Shown in pieces: positions 5,340 through 11,143 of a DNA stretch of 11,143 nt. Position numbers and translations under genes: made by a program. The stretch comes from CAG-791 sp963650385. Lineage in GTDB: Bacteria > Bacillota > Clostridia > Lachnospirales > Lachnospiraceae. The notes under the pieces were generated by a model, which did not search any database, was not told the origin of the DNA, and was given only the letters and a program-made list of their open reading frames with translations. The first letter of the stretch is position 1; each line of letters opens with the position of its first letter. The stretch is from positions 1 to 11,143 of the forward strand of contig CAVJLL010000071.1 in NCBI GenBank assembly GCA_963650385.1, given 5' to 3'.

Positions 5340-7250
5340 ATGTGCGGAATTGCGGGTATTTTGAATACAGGACGGATCACGGATCAGCGCGGCAACATGC
5401 AGCGGATGCGTGACCGGATGCTGCACAGAGGCCCGGACGGCGGCGGAACGTGGGTGTCGGAGGACGGAGTCTGCACTCTGGGCCATCAGCGCCTTTCCAT
5501 TTTGGATCTGTCGCAGAACGGAGCGCAGCCGATGCTCTCGCACTCGGGGAAGACAGCCATTGTTTATAACGGCGAGATCTACAATCATGCGGCGGTGCGC
5601 CGGCAGCTCGAAAAGGATCTTGCGCAGAAGGGGCAGACGCTGAACCTGCGCAGCACCTGCGATACGGAGGTATTGCAGGAGGCCATCGAGTTCTATGGGA
5701 TGGAAAAGGCACTGACCCTGTGCAAGGGAATGTTCGCTGCTGCTGTCTACGACCGGGAAAGCCGTCGGCTGACACTGGCCAGAGACCGCGTGGGCGAAAA
5801 GCCCCTGTACTATGGCTGGGTGGGCGATCTTTTTGTTTTCTCTTCGGATCTGGGCAGCATTCGCACGCTGGAGGGCTTTTCCAATCCGGTGTACCGGGAG
5901 GTGCTGGATCTCTACCTGGAATTCGGCGTCATACCGGCGCCGTACACAATCTATGAAGGAATCCGCAAGCTGGAGCCTGGCACGGTTCTGACGCTGGACT
6001 TTCCGTATGGTAAGGAACAGGTCCGGCAGGAGACCTACTGGTCTATGACGGAGACGGCACTTCACGGACAGAAGAACCTGTTCAAGGGCTCCCGGCAGGA
6101 GGCATCGGAGGAGCTCGAACGCCTCCTTCGCAGCTCCATCCGCGATCAGATGGTGGCCGATGTGCCGCTGGGGGCGTTTTTATCGGCCGGGATTGATTCC
6201 AGCACGATTGTTGCATTGATGCAGACGCAGAGTGACCGCAAGGTGCGGACCTTCACCATCGGGATGGACGACCCTTCCTACAATGAAGCAGAGTGCGCAG
6301 GAGAGATTGCAAGGCATCTGGGGACGGATCACACCGAGATGACCATCACGGAGGCGGATGCGAGAAATGTTATTCCGCTGCTGCCCGCTATGTTCGCGGA
6401 GCCGTTTGCGGACTCCTCTCAGATCCCGACGTACCTTGTCAGCAAGCTCACAAGAGAGCACGTGACCGTCTCGCTGTCGGGAGATGCCGGGGACGAGCTG
6501 TTCGCCGGATATCTGAATTATTCCTCGACGGCGCGCAAATGGAACAAGATGAAAAATATCCCTTACCCCGTCCGAAAGGCGGCGGGGGCGGCCATCCTTC
6601 ACAGCCCGCTGGCGCAGAACGATCTTACTGCGGTGAAGAGCCGCATCCTGATGGCAAAGGGACCGGAGGAAATCTTCCGGCTTTCGTATGAGGCGGATCC
6701 TCTGCTGGGCAAAATTTCTCTGCATCATGCCGATCTTCCCTATGCCTACCGGCCGGTGGGCGCGGATGTGACGGGAGAGGTCTATCACGATGTGATGCTG
6801 ATGGACCTGCGGATGTACCACCCGGATGACATTCTGGTGAAGGTTGACCGGACGGCGATGGCGGTCTCGCTGGAGACCCGGGTGCCGTTTCTCGACAAGG
6901 ATGTGGTTGAATTCGCATGGACGCTGCCGATCTCCTATCTTCGGGATGGAGATACGGGAAAGGTGGTGCTGCGGGATGTCCTCTATCGATACGTTCCGAA
7001 GGGAATGATGGACCGCCCGAAAAAGGGCTTTTCGATTCCGCTGAGAAAATGGCTGAGGACCAGGCAGCTGCGGGAATGGGCGGAGGCGCTCATTGCGGAA
7101 GATAAGGTGCGCAGCCAGGGACTGCTCGATCCGGCGGTGGTGCGCAGGATCTGGGAGGATTTCATTGAGCGCGACATCTGGCGCCCGCAGATCTGGTACA
7201 TCCTGATGCTGCAGGCGTGGTACGAGGAGGAATTGTCAAAAACCGGTTGA
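5340..7250 (+). CDS. asnB: Asparagine synthetase, glutamine-hydrolysing (class B)
   Basis: AsnB converts aspartate, glutamine and ATP to asparagine, glutamate, AMP and PPi in the cytoplasm. At 636 residues it is at the long end of the family. The start ATG is fixed by the catalytic Cys2 (MCGIAGI), the N-terminal nucleophile exposed by Met removal. The glutaminase domain (about 2-210) shows RGPDG (30-34), RLSILD (51-56), NGEIYN (77-82) and CDTE (107-110). The synthetase domain (about 255-620) shows the PP-loop LSAGIDSS (281-288), where Ala283 replaces the common second Gly, then SGDAGDELFAGY (380-391), and KVDRTAMAVSLETRVPFLD further on. The ribosome binding site is weak (GTGAGG). It probably shares a transcript with the ROK kinase. 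Import of amino acids by the adjacent ABC system would fit, but no direct link is shown. Its stop codon lies within the infC promoter. Confidence 0.96.
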   Translation: MCGIAGILNTGRITDQRGNMQRMRDRMLHRGPDGGGTWVSEDGVCTLGHQRLSILDLSQNGAQPMLSHSGKTAIVYNGEIYNHAAVRRQLEKDLAQKGQTLNLRSTCDTEVLQEAIEFYGMEKALTLCKGMFAAAVYDRESRRLTLARDRVGEKPLYYGWVGDLFVFSSDLGSIRTLEGFSNPVYREVLDLYLEFGVIPAPYTIYEGIRKLEPGTVLTLDFPYGKEQVRQETYWSMTETALHGQKNLFKGSRQEASEELERLLRSSIRDQMVADVPLGAFLSAGIDSSTIVALMQTQSDRKVRTFTIGMDDPSYNEAECAGEIARHLGTDHTEMTITEADARNVIPLLPAMFAEPFADSSQIPTYLVSKLTREHVTVSLSGDAGDELFAGYLNYSSTARKWNKMKNIPYPVRKAAGAAILHSPLAQNDLTAVKSRILMAKGPEEIFRLSYEADPLLGKISLHHADLPYAYRPVGADVTGEVYHDVMLMDLRMYHPDDILVKVDRTAMAVSLETRVPFLDKDVVEFAWTLPISYLRDGDTGKVVLRDVLYRYVPKGMMDRPKKGFSIPLRKWLRTRQLREWAEALIAEDKVRSQGLLDPAVVRRIWEDFIERDIWRPQIWYILMLQAWYEEELSKTG

Positions 7251-7276
7251 CACGCAGCTGCGTGTCATGGTAGAGT
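7247..7276 (+). promoter_or_regulatory. Promoter of the infC-rpmI-rplT operon, overlapping the asnB stop codon
   Basis: A perfect -35 TTGACA (7247-7252) contains the asnB stop TGA (7248-7250). After 18 bp comes TAGAGT (7271-7276), preceded by an extended -10 TGG. The predicted start near 7283 matches the beginning of the leader structure. Confidence 0.65.
7248..7267. repeat. Perfect 20-bp palindrome in the infC promoter
   Basis: TGACACGCAG followed by CTGCGTGTCA is a perfect two-fold palindrome with no spacer. It spans the asnB stop codon, most of the -35 box and most of the -35/-10 spacer. As DNA it looks like a repressor operator. As RNA it would give an 8-bp hairpin with loop AGCT at the asnB 3' end, but no T tract follows. 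Confidence 0.75.
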
Positions 7277-7282
7277 ATCCGA

Positions 7283-7481
7283 GATTGAGGTGCGTATGTG
7301 CAGCCTGCAATCTACAAGAAGCAGAGCAAGGCTCTCACCTGACCGGCCATTTACGGGCGTCGGCAGAGTTCATGTGGTTTTCGCAGAAGACAGTCTGTAT
7401 GTTTCCGGATGAGGGAAGATACGGATCTGGTTTGAATGTGTACCTGGAACTGACGGTGGGAGATCTGCCGTCAGTTTTTTT
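7283..7481 (+). ncRNA. L20-type leader RNA of the infC operon
   Basis: The untranslated leader has a 5' hairpin AGATTG/CAATCT (7282-7287, 7308-7313), a hairpin AGAGC-AAG-GCTCT (7323-7335), the single-stranded CACCTGAC (7336-7343), a GC hairpin region (7342-7363) and GTTCATGTGG (7368-7377), and then ends in an intrinsic terminator. The order and the CTCTCACCTGAC / GTTCATGT motifs match what I know of the Firmicutes L20 leader, in which excess ribosomal protein L20 binds the leader and promotes premature termination of infC-rpmI-rplT. The genes downstream are exactly those three. The family call is made by eye and no covariance search was run. Confidence 0.8.
7448..7481 (+). terminator. Leader terminator (attenuator) before infC
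   Basis: A perfect 9-bp stem AACTGACGG (7448-7456) / CCGTCAGTT (7468-7476) with an 11-nt loop is followed by seven Ts (7475-7481). It lies before the infC ribosome binding site. It is the regulated terminator of the L20 leader and would also stop read-through from asnB. Confidence 0.9.
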
Positions 7482-7490
7482 AATGGATGA

Positions 7491-7496
7491 GGAGGG
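7491..7496 (+). promoter_or_regulatory. Ribosome binding site that selects an ATT start for infC
   Basis: GGAGGG lies 7 nt before ATT 7504-7506. The nearest in-frame ATG (7483) comes 2 nt after the terminator T tract, upstream of this site, and has no Shine-Dalgarno sequence of its own. Confidence 0.75.
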
Positions 7497-7503
7497 AAAA
7501 CCC

Positions 7504-8049
7504 ATTAATAACAACAGCTATAACCGAAGACAGCAGCGCAGACCGGAGACGCCCATCAATGAGCAGATCCGTGACAAAGAGGTCCGCGTGATCGGAGCGG
7601 ACGGCGAGCAGCTGGGTGTCATGCCCACAGAAGATGCCAGAAGGATGGCAAGAGATGCGGAACTGGATCTGGTGCTGATTGCGGCGACCGCACAGCCGCC
7701 GGTGTGCCGGATTATCGATTACGGCAAGTTCAAGTACGAACGCCTTCGCAAGGAGAAGGAAGCCAAGAAGAAGCAGCACGTGGTGGAGATCAAGGAAATC
7801 CGGATGTCCCCCAACATCGATCAGAACGATCTGAACACCAAGATCGGCTCTGCCAGGAAGTTCCTGGAGAGAGGCGATCGCGTGAAGGTGACGCTTCGCT
7901 TCCGCGGCCGTGAGATGGCGCACATGAATGACAGCATTCACATCCTGACGGATTTTGCAAACGCACTGGTGGACATTGCTGTAGTAGATAAGGCACCGAA
8001 GGTGGAAGGAAGATCCATGTCCCTGTTCCTGGTACAGAAGAAGAACTGA
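7504..8049 (+). CDS. infC: Translation initiation factor IF-3
   Basis: IF-3 binds the 30S subunit, prevents premature joining of 50S and proofreads the start codon and initiator tRNA. From the ATT start it has 181 residues, the usual size. The N-domain begins PINEQIRDKEVRVIGADGEQLG, shown here as PINEQIRD then EVRVIGADG, and carries the signature CRIIDYGKFKYE. A Lys/Arg-rich linker (RLRKEKEAKKKQ) leads to the C-domain (VVEIKEIRMSPNIDQND, RGDRVKVTLRFRGREMAH), which binds 16S rRNA. ATT is favoured because it has an ideally spaced GGAGGG. AUU starts are well known for infC in enterobacteria, where IF-3 discriminates against its own start codon. Starting at ATG 7483 would add seven residues and lacks a ribosome binding site. 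It is the first gene of the L20-regulated operon. Confidence 0.95.
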   Translation: MNNNSYNRRQQRRPETPINEQIRDKEVRVIGADGEQLGVMPTEDARRMARDAELDLVLIAATAQPPVCRIIDYGKFKYERLRKEKEAKKKQHVVEIKEIRMSPNIDQNDLNTKIGSARKFLERGDRVKVTLRFRGREMAHMNDSIHILTDFANALVDIAVVDKAPKVEGRSMSLFLVQKKN

Positions 8050-8087
8050 CATCGTATGTATCGGAACGGCGATTAGGATAGAACAGA

Positions 8088-8101
8088 CCGGCAGATGCCG
8101 G
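8088..8101 (+). other. Small hairpin before rpmI
   Basis: CCGGCA (8088-8093) and TGCCGG (8096-8101) flank a central GA. It ends 5 nt before the rpmI ribosome binding site (8107-8113). It could be a translational control or mRNA-stability hairpin, or simply local GC symmetry. There is no T tract. Confidence 0.4.
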
Positions 8102-8121
8102 AGCAGAAGGAGGAACTAGAT

Positions 8122-8319
8122 ATGCCTAGAATGAAAACAAACAGATCCGCTGCCAAGAGATTCAAGCTTAGCGGAAACGGCAAGCTTGTCCGCAGCAAGG
8201 CGTACAAGCGTCACATCCTTACCAAGAAGAGCACGAAGAGAAAGAGAAACCTTCGTCAGCCTGCAGTTACGGATGCAACGAATGTAAAGAATATGAAGAA
8301 GATCATGCCTTACCTTTAA
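8122..8319 (+). CDS. rpmI: 50S ribosomal protein L35
   Basis: L35 is a small basic protein of the large ribosomal subunit. It is 65 residues, the standard length, and begins MPRMKTNRSAAKRFK, followed by the family's GKLVRSKAYKRHILTKKS and the C-terminal NMKKIMPYL end. The ATG at 8122 is preceded by AAGGAGG (8107-8113) with 8 nt spacing. An upstream in-frame ATG at 8095 would add nine non-family residues and sits on the hairpin. All three proline codons are CCT, in contrast to infC and the metabolic genes, where CCG and CCC dominate. This fits the presence of a tRNA-Pro(AGG) in this window. It is the second gene of the infC-rpmI-rplT operon. Confidence 0.97.
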   Translation: MPRMKTNRSAAKRFKLSGNGKLVRSKAYKRHILTKKSTKRKRNLRQPAVTDATNVKNMKKIMPYL

Positions 8320-8358
8320 TTCGGGTGCATGAACAGGATTGTATGGAGGTAATCAGAA

Positions 8359-8712
8359 ATGGCAAGAGTTAAGGGTGGCTTGAACGCCAAGAAGAAGCAC
8401 AACAGAGTTCTGAAGCTTGCGAAGGGCTACAGAGGAGCTAGATCCAGTCAGTACAGAGTTGCCAAGCAGTCGGTTATGAGAGCGCAGAATTCTGCTTTTG
8501 AGGGCAGAAAGCTTCGCAAGAGAGACATGAGAGCTCTCTGGATTGCACGTATCAACGCTGCAGCAAGAATCAACGGACTTTCCTACAGTCAGCTGATGCA
8601 TGGTCTGAAGGTTGCCGGCATTGACATCAACCGCAAGATGCTTGCAGAGATGGCAGTAAACGATGCTGCAGGCTTCGCTGCACTGGCAGAGACTGCAAAG
8701 AAGAGCATCTGA
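8359..8712 (+). CDS. rplT: 50S ribosomal protein L20
   Basis: L20 is an early-assembly 23S rRNA-binding protein, and in Firmicutes it is the feedback regulator of its own operon through the leader upstream of infC. It has 117 residues, a typical length. It begins with a basic N-terminal extension (MARVKGGLNAKKKHNRVLKLAKGY, abbreviated: ARVKGG, then KKKHNRVLKLAKGYRG) that threads through 23S rRNA, followed by the signature region RKLRKRDMRALWIARINAA and the globular C-domain that recognises the mRNA leader. The ATG at 8359 is preceded by GGAGGT (8345-8350). It contains no proline. A strong terminator follows 28 nt after the stop, closing the operon. Confidence 0.98.
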   Translation: MARVKGGLNAKKKHNRVLKLAKGYRGARSSQYRVAKQSVMRAQNSAFEGRKLRKRDMRALWIARINAAARINGLSYSQLMHGLKVAGIDINRKMLAEMAVNDAAGFAALAETAKKSI

Positions 8713-8740
8713 TTTGTTTACAATCGGATATGAAACAGAG

Positions 8741-8772
8741 AAAGGACAGCATACATGTGCTGTCCTTTTTTT
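8741..8772 (+). terminator. Rho-independent terminator of the infC-rpmI-rplT operon
   Basis: An 11-bp perfect stem 8741-8751 (AAAGGACAGCA) / 8758-8768 (TGCTGTCCTTT) with a 6-nt loop is followed by a run of seven Ts (8766-8772). Confidence 0.95.
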
Positions 8773-8818
8773 GCGCCGGCTTTTATAGTTTTTTAATAGT
8801 ATTTTTGAGCTTCATTCA

Positions 8819-8890
8819 TTGCAATTCAACCGTACCGGGATAAAAATAATCCCTGTACCGAAGAAAATGCAGCCGGCACGAAAATGCCGG
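8819..8890 (+). promoter_or_regulatory. Promoter region / 5' UTR hairpins of the zinc-ribbon-DUF5685-J-protein operon
   Basis: This AT-rich stretch lies between the rplT terminator and the next gene. TTGCAA (8819-8824) could be a -35 box, with an A-rich -10 in TAAAAATAAT (8841-8850), but spacing to any good hexamer is poor. Two inverted repeats are clear. GTAC-C-GGGAT (8832-8841) pairs with ATCCC-T-GTAC (8849-8858), with one mismatch and an A/T loop that overlaps the possible -10. CCGGCA (8873-8878) pairs with TGCCGG (8885-8890) around CGAAAA. The first may be an operator and the second a 5' UTR hairpin, ending 6 nt before the AAGGA ribosome binding site. Confidence 0.35.
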
Positions 8891-8909
8891 AACAGTAAGG
8901 ATTTAAATT

Positions 8910-9386
8910 ATGTGGGATCGTTTTCGTTATAAGCTGATTCAATTCATGCAGGGACGTTACGGCGCGGATAAATTCGGACAGTTTCTGTCCGGCGTTATCC
9001 TGGTGCTGATTGTTCTGGAGATGTTTCTGCGCCTGCCGGTGCTGTGGTGGATTTCTGTTCTGCTGCTGATTTACATGTACTTCCGCATGTTTTCACGCAA
9101 CATTGCAAAGCGTTACCAGGAGAATCAGAAATACCTCGAGGTTACAGCCAGGCTGCGCAGCAGCGGCTTCGGGAAATCGGTGGGAGATCTGTTTCGGAAG
9201 CTGGGTGAGAGCATCCGCCGCCTTTCTTACAAGGCTGCCTGTGCAAAAGAGCAGAGAAAGCGCAATGCCGGTTTCCATATTTACAAGTGCCCGCAGTGCG
9301 GTCAGAAGATCCGGATCCCGAAGGGAAAGGGCAAGATCATGGTGCGCTGTCCCAAATGCGGAAAGGAATTTAAAAAGCGCTCCTGA
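8910..9386 (+). CDS. Membrane-anchored zinc-ribbon protein, function unknown
   Basis: This 158-residue protein has an N-terminal helical hairpin in the membrane (about residues 24-42 and 44-60). A basic, probably helical cytoplasmic stretch follows (61-120, rich in Arg and Lys), and then a C-terminal zinc ribbon with Cys127, Cys130, Cys147 and Cys150 (CPQCG ... CPKCG). The knuckles are separated by a basic loop (QKIRIPKGKGKIMVR). I do not recognise a named family beyond the zinc ribbon. The architecture suggests a membrane-tethered nucleic-acid- or protein-binding module. The ATG at 8910 follows AAGGA (8897-8901) with 8 nt spacing. It is the first gene of a three-gene operon with a DUF5685 protein and a J-domain protein, with a 62 nt gap to the next gene. 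The shared operon suggests a common process, possibly protein folding or assembly at the membrane (inference). Confidence 0.85.
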   Translation: MWDRFRYKLIQFMQGRYGADKFGQFLSGVILVLIVLEMFLRLPVLWWISVLLLIYMYFRMFSRNIAKRYQENQKYLEVTARLRSSGFGKSVGDLFRKLGESIRRLSYKAACAKEQRKRNAGFHIYKCPQCGQKIRIPKGKGKIMVRCPKCGKEFKKRS

Positions 9387-9448
9387 GCGGCAGGAGGCGT
9401 CAGGCGAAAAAGAGGCTGCAGCAAAGGGGCTGTTAAAGGGGAAGGGCT

Positions 9449-10303
9449 ATGTTTGGCTATGTTGTCATCAATGAACAGGAACTGAAGGTTCGCGAGGTGG
9501 GCTGGTATCGCTCCTATTACTGCGGCCTTTGCAGAATGCTTCGTCAGCAGTACGGAATTTCCGGACAGATGACGCTGACCTACGATATGACGTTTCTGAT
9601 TCTGCTGCTGAGCGACCTCTATGATGCTGACGATACCGTGGGTGAGACCAGGTGCATTGCACATCCGTTTGAGAAGCATCCGACGCGCTGCAATGAATTT
9701 ACCGAATACGCAGCGGATATGAATATCATTCTGTCCTATTATTCCTGCCTTGATGACTGGAGTGATGAACACAAAATGCACAAGCTCCTAGCGGCAAAGC
9801 TTCTGAAGAAGAAAAGCTCGAGGGCGGGAGCGGATTACGGCCATAAGGCGGCGGTGATCAAGGATCGCCTGGACCGTCTGCATGCAGCGGAGGCAGAAGG
9901 CGAAACGGATATTGATAAGACGGCGGGATATTTCGGCGACATTATGGCGGAGCTCTTCGCGGTTCGCGAGGATGACTGGGAGACACCGCTGCGGCAGATG
10001 GGCTTTTACCTCGGCAAATTTGTATACCTCATGGATGCGTATGACGATCTGGAGAAGGATGAGAAGAACGGGAGCTATAATCCGTTCCTGGGAATGAAGG
10101 ATGATCCGGAGTTTGACGAGAAGGTAAGGCAGATTCTGACGATGATGATATCCCGCAGCTGCGAGGCCTTTGAGCTGCTCCCGTGTGTAGAGAACCTTCC
10201 GGTTCTGCGCAATATCCTTTACTCCGGAGTCTGGAGCAGATACAATAGCGTTCGTGCCGCACGCAGCGGCGATTTCGGAAAGGAAGGGCAGCAGAATGTC
10301 TGA
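9449..10303 (+). CDS. DUF5685 family protein, possible terpene-synthase-like fold
   Basis: This 284-residue, mostly helical protein has no signal peptide. I recognise it as DUF5685, a family of unknown function in Clostridia. The N-terminus has YYCGLC (23-28) and then RCIAHP (68-73), so Cys25, Cys28, Cys69 and His72 could bind a metal. Two acidic motifs stand out: LDDWSDE (101-107, a DDxxD) and DAYDDLEKDEKNGSYNP (196-212), which contains DxxxD at 200-204. These look like the first and second aspartate motifs of squalene/phytoene synthases (VDDIVDE and RDxxED...GRxYLP). The spacing of 98 residues is shorter than usual, and no terpenoid genes are nearby, so catalysis is uncertain. The ATG at 9449 follows AAAGGGG (9435-9441). 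Its last 8 nt overlap the J-protein gene, implying translational coupling. Confidence 0.85.
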   Translation: MFGYVVINEQELKVREVGWYRSYYCGLCRMLRQQYGISGQMTLTYDMTFLILLLSDLYDADDTVGETRCIAHPFEKHPTRCNEFTEYAADMNIILSYYSCLDDWSDEHKMHKLLAAKLLKKKSSRAGADYGHKAAVIKDRLDRLHAAEAEGETDIDKTAGYFGDIMAELFAVREDDWETPLRQMGFYLGKFVYLMDAYDDLEKDEKNGSYNPFLGMKDDPEFDEKVRQILTMMISRSCEAFELLPCVENLPVLRNILYSGVWSRYNSVRAARSGDFGKEGQQNV

Positions 10304-11057
10304 TCCCTATCAGATTCTGGGAGTGTCCCGGGACGCCTCGGACGACGAGGTGAAAAAAGCATATCGGACTCTGTCGCGCAAGTACCATCCGGATTCGAAC
10401 ATCAACAATCCCAATAAGGAGCAGGCAGAGGAGAAATTCAAACAGGTACAGGCAGCCTACAAGCAGGTTATGTATGAACGCCAGCATCCCTACAGCAGTG
10501 CCGGCTCCGGATCCTACGGAAGCTCCGGCAGCACCGGGAGCGGCGGTTATCGGGAATCCTCCTGGCAGGAGGGCTACGGTGATTTCTGGAATGAATTTTT
10601 CGGCGGCGGATTCGGAGGATTTTCCGGACAGCAGAGAAGCTATCAGAGGCAGAGCCAGAACCAGGACGAGGATTCGATTCGCCTTCAGGCAGCGGCCAAT
10701 TATTTAAACAGCCGTCACTACCAGGAGGCCCTGAATGTGCTGAACAGCATTACCAACCGTTCGGCACTGTGGTATTACTACAGCGCCATTGCCAATTCCG
10801 GCCTCGGCAACAATGTGGTTGCGCTTCAATATGCGAAGAATGCGGCACAGATGGAGCCGAACAATCAGATCTATCAGGATCTGGTGCAGCGGATGAGCGC
10901 GGGAAGCACATGGTACCAGGAGCGGCAGAATCCCTACGGCTCCGGCCCGTCCAGTACGGCAGGCTGGTGCCTGAAGCTGTGTCTTCTGAACGCAGCACTG
11001 AACCTTTGCTGCGGCGGAGGCGGGCTCTGCTGCGGAGGCGGATATCCCAGGTGGTGA
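10296..11057 (+). CDS. J-domain (DnaJ-like) co-chaperone with Gly-rich linker and Cys-rich tail
   Basis: This 253-residue co-chaperone should stimulate DnaK ATPase through an N-terminal J-domain (about 3-62) with the essential HPD at 31-33 (RKYHPDS). A Ser/Gly/Tyr- then Gly/Phe-rich linker (about 66-115) follows. A helical, TPR-like region (about 125-205; AANYLNSRHYQEALNVLNSI, then SALWYYYSAIANSGLGN) comes next, and a tail (224-253) contains LCLLNAALNLCCGG and LCCGGG. It is not a full DnaJ: the zinc-finger domain and the two beta-barrel client domains are absent. The start ATG 10296 follows GGAAGGG (10282-10288) and overlaps the DUF5685 stop by 8 nt. An in-frame ATG at 10254 would add 14 residues ahead of the J-domain. 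The Cys-rich tail could bind metal or be lipid-modified (inference). Element C starts 16 nt after its stop. Confidence 0.93.
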   Translation: MSDPYQILGVSRDASDDEVKKAYRTLSRKYHPDSNINNPNKEQAEEKFKQVQAAYKQVMYERQHPYSSAGSGSYGSSGSTGSGGYRESSWQEGYGDFWNEFFGGGFGGFSGQQRSYQRQSQNQDEDSIRLQAAANYLNSRHYQEALNVLNSITNRSALWYYYSAIANSGLGNNVVALQYAKNAAQMEPNNQIYQDLVQRMSAGSTWYQERQNPYGSGPSSTAGWCLKLCLLNAALNLCCGGGGLCCGGGYPRW

Positions 11058-11072
11058 TATTGCAGTACAGAC

Positions 11073-11143
11073 GCTAGCCTGTCGTCGTAACAGTACATTC
11101 GCCAGCCAGGCGACAGGGTGGCGGAGAATGTCCGGGTCCAGGG
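11073..11143 (+). repeat. Palindromic structured intergenic element, copy C (left arm only, cut by window end)
   Basis: The left end GCTAGCC (11073-11079) and GTCGTAAC (11084-11091) resemble those of copy B (GTTAGCC, GTCGTAAC). The arm 11087-11143 is the reverse complement of copy A 169-225 at 52 of 57 positions. 11100-11143 also resembles copy A 1-42 in direct orientation with small gaps. It begins 16 nt after the J-protein stop. The rest lies outside the window. Confidence 0.75.

Noticed and set aside
4285..6821. Long open frames antisense to the kinase and asnB genes
   Set aside because: They are mirror frames of strongly recognised GC-rich genes, lack start signals, and show no recognisable domains.
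7248..7267. Intrinsic terminator of asnB
   Set aside because: The palindrome is perfect but no T tract follows it, and it lies within a promoter.
7267..7503. Longer IF-3 starting at ATG 7267 or 7483
   Set aside because: The first lies inside the promoter and would translate the L20 leader and its terminator; the second has no ribosome binding site.

Overview
The window looks like chromosomal DNA of a Gram-positive gut-type Clostridium relative, most likely a Lachnospiraceae member (inference). The reasons are moderately GC-rich DNA, strong AGGAGG-type ribosome binding sites, a DUF975 membrane protein, a DUF5685 protein next to a J-domain protein, and an infC-rpmI-rplT operon with a Firmicutes-style L20 leader. 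All recognised genes are on the + strand. No transposase, phage gene or CRISPR array was seen.

Layout. Positions 1-250 hold most of a large palindromic intergenic element (copy A). A tRNA-Pro gene follows with its own promoter and terminator; its anticodon reads AGG (A at position 34), which is rare in bacteria. Next come a DUF975 membrane protein and a second, complete multi-hairpin element (copy B, about 1315-1605), closed by an intrinsic terminator. Then comes a polar amino-acid ABC importer (lipoprotein, permease, ATPase; 1714-4240) with a terminator-like hairpin between the lipoprotein and permease genes. A ROK-family sugar kinase and a glutamine-dependent asparagine synthetase (asnB) follow, probably co-transcribed.

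The asnB stop codon lies inside the -35 box of the next promoter and inside a perfect 20-bp palindrome. That promoter drives an L20-type leader RNA ending in a terminator, then infC (best start codon ATT), rpmI and rplT, closed by a strong terminator. The last operon encodes a membrane-anchored zinc-ribbon protein, a DUF5685 protein and a J-domain protein with a Cys-rich tail. The window ends inside a third copy (C) of the palindromic element.

The genes are mostly housekeeping: amino-acid import, asparagine synthesis, sugar phosphorylation and translation initiation with 50S assembly. The least explained items are the three dispersed copies of the structured palindromic element, the A34 tRNA-Pro, and the zinc-ribbon/DUF5685/J-protein operon. 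In that operon the DUF5685 protein carries two Asp-rich motifs resembling those of squalene/phytoene synthases.
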